Shown here: piece after piece, positions 15,105-24,086 of the stretch
Numbering within the stretch: the first letter of the stretch is position 1
Layout: every line of letters starts with the position of its first letter
Assembly: GCA_009692585.1 (NCBI GenBank)
Contig: SHYX01000010.1
Span: 47,253-111,252 of the forward strand
DNA length: 64,000 nucleotides
Reading direction: 5' to 3'
DNA from: Myxococcales bacterium
GTDB lineage: Bacteria > Myxococcota > UBA796 > SXON01
Notes under the pieces: generated by a model
What the model was told of the DNA's origin: nothing
Database searches by the model: none
What the model saw: the letters and a program-made list of their open reading frames with translations, nothing else
Translations under genes and position numbers: made by a program

Positions 15105-18100
15105 CTACCGCCCCGAGGCAATCCGCGCCCACGGGTGCGCCTGCATCGCGCTGCAGTCGGTGGCCACCAACTGGCTGGTGAGATCCAGCCATCGGGTGCG
15201 CAGCTCCATGCGCGCCTCGGTGTCGTCCCAGCCGCGGGCGCGAACGAATCGGAGCCGGTTGAGCGCCCGCGCCACGCGGGATGGTCGGGCCGGCTCGGCG
15301 GTCAGCCAGTCGGTCAGCGGGCTCCAGATCGGTTCCACCAACGCTGCGTCCTCCACTGCGTAGGTGGCGAGCTCGGCCACGCGCGCGAGCGCGCCGAGCG
15401 CGCGCATCTCGATGAGCGTGCCCAGTGCCGCTGCGAGATCGATCCAGCCCACGTCGGGGTGGCCGCTGGCGCACAGGAAGACCCCCCGAGCGGCGCGCAC
15501 CTCGGCGGCCCCGCCCCGCGCCACGGCCACGCCGGGACTCGTCAGCGCGTCCTCGGTCCAGCGCACGGCGGCCTCCGCGTCGCCGCCATCCCAGGCCAGC
15601 CGCGCGCGCAACAGGGCGACACGTGCCTCCAACCGCGCCGGGATGTCGCCGTGAAGCGCGTCGAGCGCCTGGTCGAGGCGCTTGCGCGCGAGCCCGTGGC
15701 GCCACTGGCTCACGTCGACCTCGACCAGCGCCAGTTGCAGGGCCGCGAGCCGGTGGCCGGGCGCCCCCGCCCGCGCCGCGCGCTCCGCCGCCTCACCGAT
15801 CTCGCCTGCCTCGCTGAAGCGGCCCTGGGCGCCGAGTACCACCACCAGCCCGGCCAGCGCCCGCCAGGCGTTCTTGCCGTCGACCCGCGCCTCGGACTCG
15901 GCGGCGCGAAAAGTGAGCTCCGCATCGCCGAGACTTCCGGCCGCGAGCAGCGCGTAGCCGAGCGTGGTGGCGTAGGCCGTGAGGTCGTCGCTGCCCCCCC
16001 GGAGCGCCAGCCCCGCCTCGAAGACCGCTCCGGGCAGGTCGCCGGAGCGCACCAGGAGGTCCGCCAGATGGGCGCGGCCCTCGGCGGCGCGGCGGTCGGG
16101 TGGACCGGCTGCGGCGTCCAGGCGGGCGATGGCGGTCTGAAGCAGGGAGCGCTCCGCTTGGGGGTCGGACCGGGCCCGAGCCAGGCGAGAGGCCGCCAGT
16201 TCGACCTCGGCGGAGTCCGAGGCGTTCTGGGCGAGGGCCGACGCTCGCCCGAGCGCGTAGTTCGCGGCGACCGGCGACATCTGCAGCTCGGCGAGGCACT
16301 CTCCGTACAGCGTCCAGAAGCGGACGCCGACCGCGGCTTCGAGTTCGGGGTTGGCGGCTGCGAGCCGCTCCAAGAGCGGGAAGGCTTCGCCCCAGGAGCC
16401 GGCGCGGACCAGCGGCCACGCCCACCTGACCGCGATCTCCGCGGCCTCGCGCAGCTTGCCGGCTACGTGACAGGCGTCGGCCACCGCCTCGCTCGGGGGC
16501 AGGTCCTCGGCGATGGCCGCGAGACGACGATGCAGCAGATGACGCCGCGGTGGCGCCGTGTGCCGGCGCAGGAGCTCCGCCACCAGGCCGTCACGCAGGC
16601 CCCAGAAGCCGTCGGTGAGGGTGACGACCCCGGTGGCCGCCAGCGCGGCCAGCCGTCGCTTCGTCCGCGCTTCGGGCTGGTCCACGAGCCAGGCCGCCCG
16701 CAAGCTGTCCAGTTCGTGATCCGCGAGCGCGATCGCCTCCAGCAGCCGCCGGTCCGCGGGCGAGACGGCGTCGATCAGGGTCAGGGCCTCGTCGCGAAGG
16801 TTGAACGGAATCACGATTGGGGTGGTCGGCAACGCCGCCGGGAGCGCGCGGACCAGCTCGGTGAGCGGACCCGGCAACCCCCCCGAGGCTTTGACCAACC
16901 GCCGTGCGAGCTCCGGCGGAATGCTCGCGACGCCGAGCCAGTGGGCGGCCACCGTGGCGGCCTCGGAGCCCGTCAGCGCGCGGAGCGGGACCCGCGACGA
17001 GCCGGGTAGCGTCGGGCTGACGGAGCCGGTCGCCGCCACGAGCAGCACCGGGCCGCCCAGGTCCCCGGCGGCGCGCAGCACCCCGAGGACCGCCTCCTGG
17101 ACGGGCGGGGCCAGGGCCCAGAACGACGGCGCGGCGAGCACGGCCACCTTTTTCTCGGCGAGGGCGCGGGAGGCCAGCAGGCGCCCCACCGATCGGATGG
17201 CCTCCGGGACCGGTGACGGCGTAGTCGGGTCGCGGTCGATCCCGTCCCCCGCCGATTCGCCGCGCAGGTCCTGGACAGCCCAGACCAGGCGCCGGAAAGC
17301 GTCGTCGCCGCCGCCCAGGGCGATCACCCGCGCCCCCCGACGAAACGCCTCCTGCGCCACGAGTTCGATGAAGGTCCGGCGGCCGTGGCCGGGGTTCGCG
17401 GCCACGAAGAGCGCGGAGCCCGGCTCCGCGGCGGCCAGGAACCGTTGGGCCTCGGCGAAGGCCTGATCCCGCCCCAGAAGGGGCGCGTGGCCGAGCCCCC
17501 GGCTGCCGGGCTCCGAAACGAAGGGCGCCAGCGCTTCGGCGACGCTGCGGGCATCCTGCGGACGATCGGCGGGCAACTTCGCCAGCATACGCAGGGCGAG
17601 GTCGGCGAGCGGCCGGGGCAGGTTGGGCGCGAGCACCGCGGGATCGGGCGGCGTCAGGTCGAGGTGATTCCTTGCCAGCTCGACGGGGTTGTCCCCCTCG
17701 AACGGCCGTCTCCCGCACAGCATGCGGAACAGCAACACCCCCAGCGAGTACAGGTCCGACCGCGCGTCGACCGCGCCCCCGGTGAGTTGCTCCGGGCTGG
17801 CGTAGGCAAAGGTCCCGACGAACTCCCCGAGCTGGGTGATGGGGTCGTAGGCGTGGACGAGGCGGGCGGTGCCGAAGTCGAGGAGCTTCGCGGTCCCGTC
17901 GCTCAGCACCAGGACATTGCTGGACTTCAGGTCGCGATGCACGATACCGCGGGCGTGCAGGTGGCCCAGGGCAAGGGCGATGTCGCGGGCGATGCGGGCG
18001 GCCTCCGAGGTCCGAACGGGTTCCCCCGGCCGACCGGTTGCCTTGACCCGCACCTGCGCCTGGACCCCATCCAACAGCTCCATCACCACGAAGGGAAGCT

Positions 18101-18344
18101 GCTCGTCGGTGGCGCCGAACTGGTAGACCCTCACGACGTTCGGGTGGTCGATCCGCGCCAGCGACTGATACTCCTGAAGGAGGCGCTGGACGCTCGCGCC
18201 CGGCTGGGTCAGGAGCTTGATCGCGAAGCGCTCCCCGGACTCGGGGTCGACGACGGCGTACACCGTGGCCATGCCGCCGCGCGCGATGGTTCGCAGCACC
18301 CGCCAGCGGCCGATCCGCTCCGGTTCAGTGGGGTCCACCTGCAC
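15105..18344 (-). CDS. Ser/Thr protein kinase fused to an ATPase module and TPR-like repeats
   Basis: The product is 1,079 aa from the GTG at 18344 (a second GTG two codons on is possible). The kinase domain (about 10-275) has every key motif: GGMATVY glycine loop, FAIKLL lysine, HRDLKSSN catalytic loop, DFGTAR and SPEQL. A linker leads to an ATPase-like domain (about 305-560) whose P-loop is unusual (ANPGHGRRTF, with Arg-Arg-Thr in place of GK-T). About 500 residues of alpha-helical repeat of TPR type follow. This is the PknK/TOMM-kinase-like layout common in myxobacteria, where kinases sense or relay signals through helical arms. No transmembrane helix is seen. An open frame continues a further 1.5 kb upstream but is antisense to the DsbA-like gene and was rejected. 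Substrate is unknown. Confidence 0.92.
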   Translation of the reverse strand: MQVDPTEPERIGRWRVLRTIARGGMATVYAVVDPESGERFAIKLLTQPGASVQRLLQEYQSLARIDHPNVVRVYQFGATDEQLPFVVMELLDGVQAQVRVKATGRPGEPVRTSEAARIARDIALALGHLHARGIVHRDLKSSNVLVLSDGTAKLLDFGTARLVHAYDPITQLGEFVGTFAYASPEQLTGGAVDARSDLYSLGVLLFRMLCGRRPFEGDNPVELARNHLDLTPPDPAVLAPNLPRPLADLALRMLAKLPADRPQDARSVAEALAPFVSEPGSRGLGHAPLLGRDQAFAEAQRFLAAAEPGSALFVAANPGHGRRTFIELVAQEAFRRGARVIALGGGDDAFRRLVWAVQDLRGESAGDGIDRDPTTPSPVPEAIRSVGRLLASRALAEKKVAVLAAPSFWALAPPVQEAVLGVLRAAGDLGGPVLLVAATGSVSPTLPGSSRVPLRALTGSEAATVAAHWLGVASIPPELARRLVKASGGLPGPLTELVRALPAALPTTPIVIPFNLRDEALTLIDAVSPADRRLLEAIALADHELDSLRAAWLVDQPEARTKRRLAALAATGVVTLTDGFWGLRDGLVAELLRRHTAPPRRHLLHRRLAAIAEDLPPSEAVADACHVAGKLREAAEIAVRWAWPLVRAGSWGEAFPLLERLAAANPELEAAVGVRFWTLYGECLAELQMSPVAANYALGRASALAQNASDSAEVELAASRLARARSDPQAERSLLQTAIARLDAAAGPPDRRAAEGRAHLADLLVRSGDLPGAVFEAGLALRGGSDDLTAYATTLGYALLAAGSLGDAELTFRAAESEARVDGKNAWRALAGLVVVLGAQGRFSEAGEIGEAAERAARAGAPGHRLAALQLALVEVDVSQWRHGLARKRLDQALDALHGDIPARLEARVALLRARLAWDGGDAEAAVRWTEDALTSPGVAVARGGAAEVRAARGVFLCASGHPDVGWIDLAAALGTLIEMRALGALARVAELATYAVEDAALVEPIWSPLTDWLTAEPARPSRVARALNRLRFVRARGWDDTEARMELRTRWLDLTSQLVATDCSAMQAHPWARIASGR

Positions 18345-18442
18345 GGCCGACAGCTTAGCCGGTGCGTCGGAGCGTCGCGCTCCCGCGGCTCGCAGAGCCA
18401 CGAAAGCCCATGTGGCATGGTGGCGGCGGAGAGGGGGAGAGC

Positions 18443-18484
18443 GCAGGTTGGAGGCCGGAGGGTATGGCGCGGCAGGGGAGAGGG
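18443..18484 (+). promoter_or_regulatory. Shared upstream element, copy A (before the DsbA-like gene)
   Basis: The first 36 bases match copy B (22696-22737, minus strand) with three mismatches, beginning GCAGGTTGGAGG and containing ATGGCGCGG. It ends 61 bases before the ATG at 18546 and points towards it. Copy B ends 60 bases before its own start codon in the same relative orientation. The equal spacing suggests a promoter or operator rather than a random repeat. Confidence 0.5.
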
Positions 18485-18545
18485 CGGCGAGCCATCCCCC
18501 CCCGGTTCCAGGATGGGTGTTAGCTCCCCGCCCCTCGGGAGTCCC

Positions 18546-19613
18546 ATGCTCAGCCTCGCCCTCGTCCTCGCCTGTCAGCCTGGCCCGACGGACAACACGC
18601 CACTGCTGGCTCCCGGCCCCGCGCCGGTGCCGCTGGTCGCTCCTGCGTACGGCGACGAACCGGCGGTGGCGGCCTATTGGCAAGGTGGCTCGCTCACCTA
18701 CGCGGAGGTCACCACCCCCATGCAGCGTCAGCTGGATCAGATGCTCTCCGAGTACCTGATGGGCCGCTACGACGCCGAGTACCAGGCCGCCCAGCAGCTC
18801 ATGGACGAGAAATTGTTGGGGACCGAGGTCGAGAAGCGCGGCATGGCCGCCCTCGAGGACCTGCTCAAGGCCGAGATCAACGACAAGGTCTCGGCGCCCA
18901 CCGAGGCCGAGCTGGCCGAGGCCTACGAGGCGCTCAAGCGTAAGCTCCGCGGTCAGACCATGGAAGAGGCCCGGGGCATGCTGGGAACCGCGGTGATCCA
19001 GAAGAAACAGGGTGAGCGCTACGCGGTGTACATCGCGGAGCTGCGCAAGACCTACAAGGCCACGGTGCAGCTGAGCTTCCCGGAGGTGCCGCGCGTCGAG
19101 GTCTCCGCGGACGACGACCCCTTCGTCGGACCGGCCGATGCGCCCATCACCATCATCCAATTCGCCGAATTCCAATGCCCCTACTGCGGCAAGGCACGGG
19201 AGAGCGTCGACCAGGTCCTCGCCAACTACGATGGCAAGGTCAAATTCGTCTTCCGGGACTTTCCGCTCGACTTCCACGCCAACGCCATCCCGGCCGCGAT
19301 CGCGGCGAACTGCGCGGGCCAGCAAGACAAGTACTGGCAGGTCCACGACGCGTTCATGAAGAACCAACAGGCGCTGGCCGAGGGGGACCTGTTGCGTGCC
19401 GCTCGCGACGCCGGCGTCGACATGGAAAAGTGGGAGACCTGTCGGAAGGACCCCGCGGTGGAAGCGGAGATCAAAAAGGACGCCGCCGACGGCGCCGCGG
19501 TCGGCGTCACCGGCACGCCCGCCTTCTTCATCGACGGGGTCTTCCTCAACGGCGCCCAGCCCTACGAGAAGTTCAAGGTCATCGTGGACGCGGATCTGAA
19601 GAAGAAGGGGTAG
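18546..19613 (+). CDS. Lipoprotein with SurA-like helical arm and DsbA-type thioredoxin domain
   Basis: The product is 355 aa from the ATG at 18546, with GGGAG placed before it. The lipobox LALVLACQPG puts Cys at residue 11. Residues about 45-170 are helical (QRQLDQMLSEYLMGRYDAEY, then AELAEAYEALKRKLRG) like the N-terminal arm of SurA/PpiC foldases. Residues about 190-355 are a DsbA/thioredoxin_4 domain with FAEFQCPYCGKARE (CPYC active site) and the cis-Pro segment VTGTPAFFIDG. It probably forms or shuffles disulfides on exported proteins at the membrane. It shares an upstream element with the STAND-like gene, but the two genes are convergent. Confidence 0.9.
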   Translation: MLSLALVLACQPGPTDNTPLLAPGPAPVPLVAPAYGDEPAVAAYWQGGSLTYAEVTTPMQRQLDQMLSEYLMGRYDAEYQAAQQLMDEKLLGTEVEKRGMAALEDLLKAEINDKVSAPTEAELAEAYEALKRKLRGQTMEEARGMLGTAVIQKKQGERYAVYIAELRKTYKATVQLSFPEVPRVEVSADDDPFVGPADAPITIIQFAEFQCPYCGKARESVDQVLANYDGKVKFVFRDFPLDFHANAIPAAIAANCAGQQDKYWQVHDAFMKNQQALAEGDLLRAARDAGVDMEKWETCRKDPAVEAEIKKDAADGAAVGVTGTPAFFIDGVFLNGAQPYEKFKVIVDADLKKKG

Positions 19614-19626
19614 TTCGGGGCGTCCC

Positions 19627-22600
19627 CTACTCGGGTGCGGCCTCGACCGCGTCGGGTGCGGCCTCGACCGCGTCGGGTGCGGCCTCAACCACGTCGGGTG
19701 CGGCCTCGACGGTCGCGCCCAGCGCCGCGGCGGCGGCGGCGGCGGCGGCGCCTCGACCCCGCCCACCGCGACGGTGCCCGCGTCGCGCGCCGCCCTCTCC
19801 GGCCTCGGTTTCTGCGACCGGCGCCCCGTCGACGCCCGCGGCACCGTCGGCCTCCTCCACGGGTGTGGTCGCCGCCGGATCGACCGCCGTCACCACCGTC
19901 TCTGTTCCTTCGCCGCCGCCCTTGCGGCGACGTCGCGTCGTGTTGGTGTTCGGATCACGCTGCGGGCGCGCTGCCGTCTGCGTGGCGATCAGCTCGGCGT
20001 TCTCGTTCGCCTTGGCCATCTCCTGGGCGGCTCCCGAGGCGATGAGTTGGGTGCAGCGTTCGATCGCCGCATCGATCAGCGCCGCGCTGGTGCCGCCGCT
20101 CGCGCGCTCCATCGCCTTCTGGTATTCGGGCACGGCGTTGAAGATGAGGCCGCGCATTTCGAACATCTCGCCGCGGGCCCAAAAGACGTGGTGGCCCTTG
20201 GGGTCGGCCTTCTGGGCCTTGTCCAGCATCGCTTCCGCTTCGGGCCACAAACGTTTCCGCGCCGAGATCCGCGCGCGCTCGATGAGCGGGGCGCTGGCGT
20301 GATCGTTGATCTTGGCGGCGGCCTTCAGCAGCCAGTCGGCGCGCTCAAGATCCCCACCCCGGTTGATCAGGAGCCGTCCGAGCAGCAGGTGCGCGGGGTA
20401 GTTCTTCTTGTCGGTCTGGAGGGCGTCTTCCAGCAGGGTCTGGGCCTCGTCGAGGACCGCCCCGTCACCCGCCGAGCTCTCGATCAACAGCGCGCCCAGC
20501 CTCGCCATGTGCAGGGTGTTGGTCGGGTCCAGACGGCGGGCTTCTGCCAGCGCGTCCCGCGCGGCACCCCAGTAGTCGGGGCCCATGCCGTAGTAGGCCT
20601 CGCCGAGCAGACCGTAGCTGTCCGGCATCATCGGCTCGAGGTCCAGCGCCGCCTTGAGCAGTTCGGCCGCGGGCTCCCGTCGCCCCGCATCGACCAACAG
20701 GCCGGCCAGGCGGCGCTTCATCCGCGCGTTGTCCGGGAACGCGCCCACGCCCCGCTCCAACGCGGCGATGGCGCGATTGGGACCGCCGCCGCGCTTCTCG
20801 CAGAAGTTGCACTCCAGATGGAAGACCTCGGGCGTCGGCGCGCGGCCGGCGAGCTCCTGGTAGACGGCGGCGATCTCGGCGCCTTTGCAGTTCTTCTCGG
20901 CCATCAGCTCGCAACCCAGGAGCGCGACCTCGGTGTTGCCCGGGTCTAGCTTGAGCACCTCCGCGATGCGCTGCTCGGCGAGCTCGAAGTGAGGCTTCTT
21001 GCTGCGTACCATGCCGCGGATCGACTCGAGGGCGCCGTCGTGATCGGGGTAAGACATGCGCGCGCGGTTGCGGGTGCGGTGGGCCTCGTACAACAGACGG
21101 TTCCCTTCCTGTGCGAGCGCCAACTGGGCCTGCCCCTTTTCCTTGACCGATGCGGCCACGTACTGGTCACCCAGGGCTTCGAGCAGATCGTAGAGGCTGG
21201 TTTCCCGGACCGGAAGTTGCCCGGCTACGAGGCGATGGACATAGAACGTGCGCTCGCGCCCTTCGTCGGGCACCATCTCGATGAGGCCCTTCCCCAACAG
21301 GTTCAGGCGCGATTCGCGCTTCACCCGGAGGATCTCGGCGTCACCCGCAGTGAACGGGCGGCGGAAGTGAGCGAACAGCGCGAGGTCGTGGCGTTCGTCT
21401 TCGGTCAGCTCACGGATGGTCTTTTCGATGCGGCGCCGAGGCGCGTCGAGGTCGGCGACGCTGTCCATCGCCAGAAACTTGTTCGACTCCATGAGCTCTT
21501 CGCGCGTGTCGGGATCACGGACGGCGACGGCGAACAGCCGCGCGGCGAGCGGGTGACCGTGGATGCGCTGGTTGACGAGGCCGAAGTTGTCGCGCGCGAA
21601 GTCCTCGACCCGATAGGCATCGAAGATCTCGTGGAGGTCTTTGCCCTTGAGTCCCGCCAACTCCAGCACCGGCAGTTCGAGGCCTTCGCCTTCCCGGTAG
21701 AAGCGCGGACGCACCGTGCTGAGGAACAGCACCCGGGCTTTGTACTTGCCCACGAGCAGCGCGCGTACCAGGAGCTCGAATCGCGACTCGCGATGGAACG
21801 TTCCATCGCGACGCATGACCGCATCGAGCCGGTCGATGACCAGCGTGGCGTCGATGTCGCGGAGAGACTCGACCGCGAGGGCGGCGAGGGCGGACGGGAC
21901 GGGCCGGTCCGCGGGCGTGGTCAGCGCCACGGCCAGGCGCTTGTCACCAGCGTCGGCCGCGAGCGCGGCGATGCGCGCGTAGAGCGCATCCGCTTCGGAG
22001 CCCCAACCGACAATGAAGTCGGGGATCCGATTGGTGCATCCGGCGAGCGCCTTTTCGACCAACCAGCGCTTTCCGATTCCGGACGGGCCGGCGACCACGG
22101 CGGGCCCCTCGGTGCGCTCGGCCAGCCAGGCAAGCTCGTCTTCGCGGCCGACGAAGGCGATCTTCGGCGCGCCGGCCTTCTTCTTCGCATCGGCGACCGC
22201 AAGCACGGCCACCGGCGCGACCGGCGCCGGCACGGGGAGCGTGAACAGGAAGTCCCTCGCCTTCAGCTTTTGGTGGTCGAACTTCAGGGTCCGCAAGGCG
22301 GACGGGAGCGCGAACGGATTGAAGTTGCGCGCCACCACCACCAGCCGCGGCTTGTGAGCGGCGCCCGACACGGCATCCGCCAGCTGGCCCAGCCCGAGCG
22401 AATCCAGCCCGTCCGCGTCGATGAGACAGAGCAAGCCGCCCTCCCGTGTGAGGGCCGGCGCCAGCGCCTTGGAGTCGAGCTTCAGGGCCGGCGAAGGAGT
22501 CTCGCCCCCGAGAACGACCGCCGGGACCGCGTTACGACGACGGAGTTCACCCAGGGTTTCGGCATCCGCGAGGACACGGCTACCGAACACGAGCACACAG

Positions 22601-22635
22601 CGTCCTTCGTTGATGGCGACTTCTACGCGGGTCAT
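19627..22635 (-). CDS. STAND-like P-loop NTPase with TPR region and repetitive Ala-rich tail
   Basis: The product is 1,002 aa from the ATG at 22635 (AGAGG lies six bases upstream; an adjacent GTG is also open). Residues 1-150 form an unnamed Rossmann-like domain (GRCVLVFGSRVLAD, then LLCLIDADGLD). An NTPase domain follows with Walker A GPSGIGKRW near 182 and a Walker B-like LVIDRLD near 263. A winged-helix-like stretch and then about 400 residues of TPR-type helices (AELLKAALDLEPMMPDSYGL and similar) come next. The last about 85 residues are low-complexity: an Arg/Gly-rich piece, ten or so alanines, and four 7-residue repeats of the form EAAPDAV. Such proteins are signal-transducing NTPases. 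The N-terminal domain could be a SIR2-like or other effector, but I cannot name it. Confidence 0.8.
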   Translation of the reverse strand: MTRVEVAINEGRCVLVFGSRVLADAETLGELRRRNAVPAVVLGGETPSPALKLDSKALAPALTREGGLLCLIDADGLDSLGLGQLADAVSGAAHKPRLVVVARNFNPFALPSALRTLKFDHQKLKARDFLFTLPVPAPVAPVAVLAVADAKKKAGAPKIAFVGREDELAWLAERTEGPAVVAGPSGIGKRWLVEKALAGCTNRIPDFIVGWGSEADALYARIAALAADAGDKRLAVALTTPADRPVPSALAALAVESLRDIDATLVIDRLDAVMRRDGTFHRESRFELLVRALLVGKYKARVLFLSTVRPRFYREGEGLELPVLELAGLKGKDLHEIFDAYRVEDFARDNFGLVNQRIHGHPLAARLFAVAVRDPDTREELMESNKFLAMDSVADLDAPRRRIEKTIRELTEDERHDLALFAHFRRPFTAGDAEILRVKRESRLNLLGKGLIEMVPDEGRERTFYVHRLVAGQLPVRETSLYDLLEALGDQYVAASVKEKGQAQLALAQEGNRLLYEAHRTRNRARMSYPDHDGALESIRGMVRSKKPHFELAEQRIAEVLKLDPGNTEVALLGCELMAEKNCKGAEIAAVYQELAGRAPTPEVFHLECNFCEKRGGGPNRAIAALERGVGAFPDNARMKRRLAGLLVDAGRREPAAELLKAALDLEPMMPDSYGLLGEAYYGMGPDYWGAARDALAEARRLDPTNTLHMARLGALLIESSAGDGAVLDEAQTLLEDALQTDKKNYPAHLLLGRLLINRGGDLERADWLLKAAAKINDHASAPLIERARISARKRLWPEAEAMLDKAQKADPKGHHVFWARGEMFEMRGLIFNAVPEYQKAMERASGGTSAALIDAAIERCTQLIASGAAQEMAKANENAELIATQTAARPQRDPNTNTTRRRRKGGGEGTETVVTAVDPAATTPVEEADGAAGVDGAPVAETEAGEGGARRGHRRGGRGRGAAAAAAAAALGATVEAAPDVVEAAPDAVEAAPDAVEAAPE
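19631..19714 (-). repeat. Four tandem 21-base units in the tail of the STAND-like gene
   Basis: Units begin at 19631, 19652, 19673 and 19694. The first two are identical (TCGGGTGCGGCCTCGACCGC plus G), the third and fourth have two to three changes. Being 21 bases, copy-number change keeps the frame and alters the number of EAAPDAV heptads. A run of alanine codons (19723-19750) follows in the same tail. Confidence 0.85.
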
Positions 22636-22695
22636 CACGAGCCTCTTTTTGGAGCAGCGCGCGCTATCACGTAACGGGGGGAGAGGCCACGCGGG

Positions 22696-22737
22696 CCCCT
22701 CCCCCTACCGCGCCATCCCCTCCAGCCTCCAACCTGC
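22696..22737 (-). promoter_or_regulatory. Shared upstream element, copy B (before the STAND-like gene)
   Basis: Reading on the minus strand it starts GCAGGTTGGAGG and matches copy A at 18443-18484 at 33 of the first 36 positions. It lies 60 bases upstream of the ATG at 22635 and points to it. After it, both leaders have a run of C residues and a GCTCC further on, so similarity may extend weakly towards the gene. Confidence 0.5.
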
Positions 22738-22759
22738 CGTTTCCTTGCCCCTGGGAGTT

Positions 22760-23416
22760 TCATGGCTCGTTGAGGAGGGCGGGGAATTCACGGCCGGCGA
22801 TGCGGCCGACGGTGCGCGCGACCCGGGCGTGGCGAAGCAGCGGGAGATCGTGGGGCGTGTCGCCGATGGCGAACACCGGGATCCGACCCGTCATCGCCCA
22901 CGCCGCTTCCACCTTGCCCTGGTCGCACGTCAGGATCCCGAAGGTCTCGGGGAGGAGCCGGTCCCCGTCCTGGCGGAGTCGGATCCCGCGTACGTTGCGA
23001 ATCCCGAGTCGCTCGGCGATGATCCGACCCAGGACCTCGGGACTCCCCGTCAAGAGCCACACCCGATGCCGCAACGCGAGATGGTGCGCCAGGTCGCACA
23101 CCTCGGCCACGGGGGTGCACTCCCCCGCCTGCAGGGCCGCGTCCACAAGTTCCTCGACATGGACGATCCGCAAACCACCAAGGGCCAACGCGGCGAATCT
23201 ACACTGTTCCTGGTAGTCGAGCACCGCCTCGTAGGCCGCGAACACGCTCGTGGCCTTGTCGGTGACCCGGTTGCGGTGGCCGATGCGGTCGAGGCCACGA
23301 AGGCAGGCCTCGGCGATATCGTTGGTGATGAGCGTGCCGTCCATGTCGAACATCGCCTCGCCGGGCGGCAGCGCGTCAAGTTCGGCGATCCGGACCATCG
23401 GGGCGCCGGGTATCAT
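22760..23416 (-). CDS. HAD-superfamily phosphatase (phosphoserine-phosphatase-like)
   Basis: The product is 218 aa. The nucleophile motif FDMDGTLI (about 23-30) is at the N-terminus. WLLTGS provides motif II. The GDTPHDLPLL segment near residue 193 provides the acidic motif IV, and the Lys of motif III is the one in CDQGKVEAAW. The cap between motifs I and II is helical as in SerB-type and GPP-like enzymes. Substrate is unknown; serA and serC are far away at 49.7 kb, so a serB role is possible but unsupported. The ATG at 23416 overlaps the divergent start at 23415. The next ATG, at 23398, may be the real start. Confidence 0.82.
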   Translation of the reverse strand: MIPGAPMVRIAELDALPPGEAMFDMDGTLITNDIAEACLRGLDRIGHRNRVTDKATSVFAAYEAVLDYQEQCRFAALALGGLRIVHVEELVDAALQAGECTPVAEVCDLAHHLALRHRVWLLTGSPEVLGRIIAERLGIRNVRGIRLRQDGDRLLPETFGILTCDQGKVEAAWAMTGRIPVFAIGDTPHDLPLLRHARVARTVGRIAGREFPALLNEP

Positions 23417-24086
23417 GTGTGCCGCCAGTCCGTTACGCGGCCGCGTGAGGCGTCACCTCGTCGCTGCGTTCGTGCTGTGGCACGCCCTGGCCATGTTGGC
23501 CTCCTCGCTGCCGTCGCCCGGCCGCGGCGTCAATCGATCGTATTGGTCCGAACCGACGGTGCAGGCGGAGTTCCAGGCGTGGGCCGACGTGTTCGGGACG
23601 GATATGGCCACCTTCCAGGACGGGCTGTACGTGGTCGCCGTCAAGGTCCAATGGGCGGTGCGCTCGGCGAACGCGCCCTTTCGTGAATGGCTGTGGGTCA
23701 CCAACACCGTGCAGAGTTGGAAGATGTTCGTGGCGCCCCATCGTTTCCCCACCCGACTGCAGTTGCGGGCACAACGGTCGGATCGGTCCTGGGCGGTGGT
23801 GTACGAGGAGGGAGATGACGCGCCGAAGTGGCGCGGCGAACGTTTTGCCACCGAACGGATGCGGGCGGCGGTGTTTGCCTGGGGCTGGCCCCAGAACAAG
23901 AAGCGGTGGGCGTCGGCCTGCTCAGGCTTCGCCAGGGAGTATTTCGCCGAGGTGGCGGAGGCCGAGGCCTTCCAATGTCGCTTCGGCAAGGGCGCGAGCC
24001 TGTCGGCCGCCCAGGTCCTCGGGGGTGAAACGCTGAAGGAAGAGTGGGTGCTCGAGCGTACCGTCCAGCGGCCGACGGCGCCGTGA
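23415..24086 (+). CDS. DUF5819-like partner of the HTTM membrane protein
   Basis: The product is 223 aa with one N-terminal hydrophobic helix (LVAAFVLWHALAMLASSLP) and an otherwise soluble body. The conserved-looking core TNTVQSWKMFVAPHRFP resembles the W-K-x-FAP run of DUF5819 proteins, which are commonly encoded beside HTTM proteins. The stop overlaps the next start by four bases (GTGA), so the two are translationally coupled. The family assignment is by eye. The body probably faces the periplasm, anchored by the helix. Confidence 0.65.
   Translation: MCAASPLRGRVRRHLVAAFVLWHALAMLASSLPSPGRGVNRSYWSEPTVQAEFQAWADVFGTDMATFQDGLYVVAVKVQWAVRSANAPFREWLWVTNTVQSWKMFVAPHRFPTRLQLRAQRSDRSWAVVYEEGDDAPKWRGERFATERMRAAVFAWGWPQNKKRWASACSGFAREYFAEVAEAEAFQCRFGKGASLSAAQVLGGETLKEEWVLERTVQRPTAP

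Noticed and set aside
18345..19844. Extending the kinase upstream by about 500 codons
   Set aside because: The extra sequence is antisense to the DsbA-like gene, whose signal, CPYC and cis-Pro motifs are clear. The kinase domain starts properly at the GTG at 18344.
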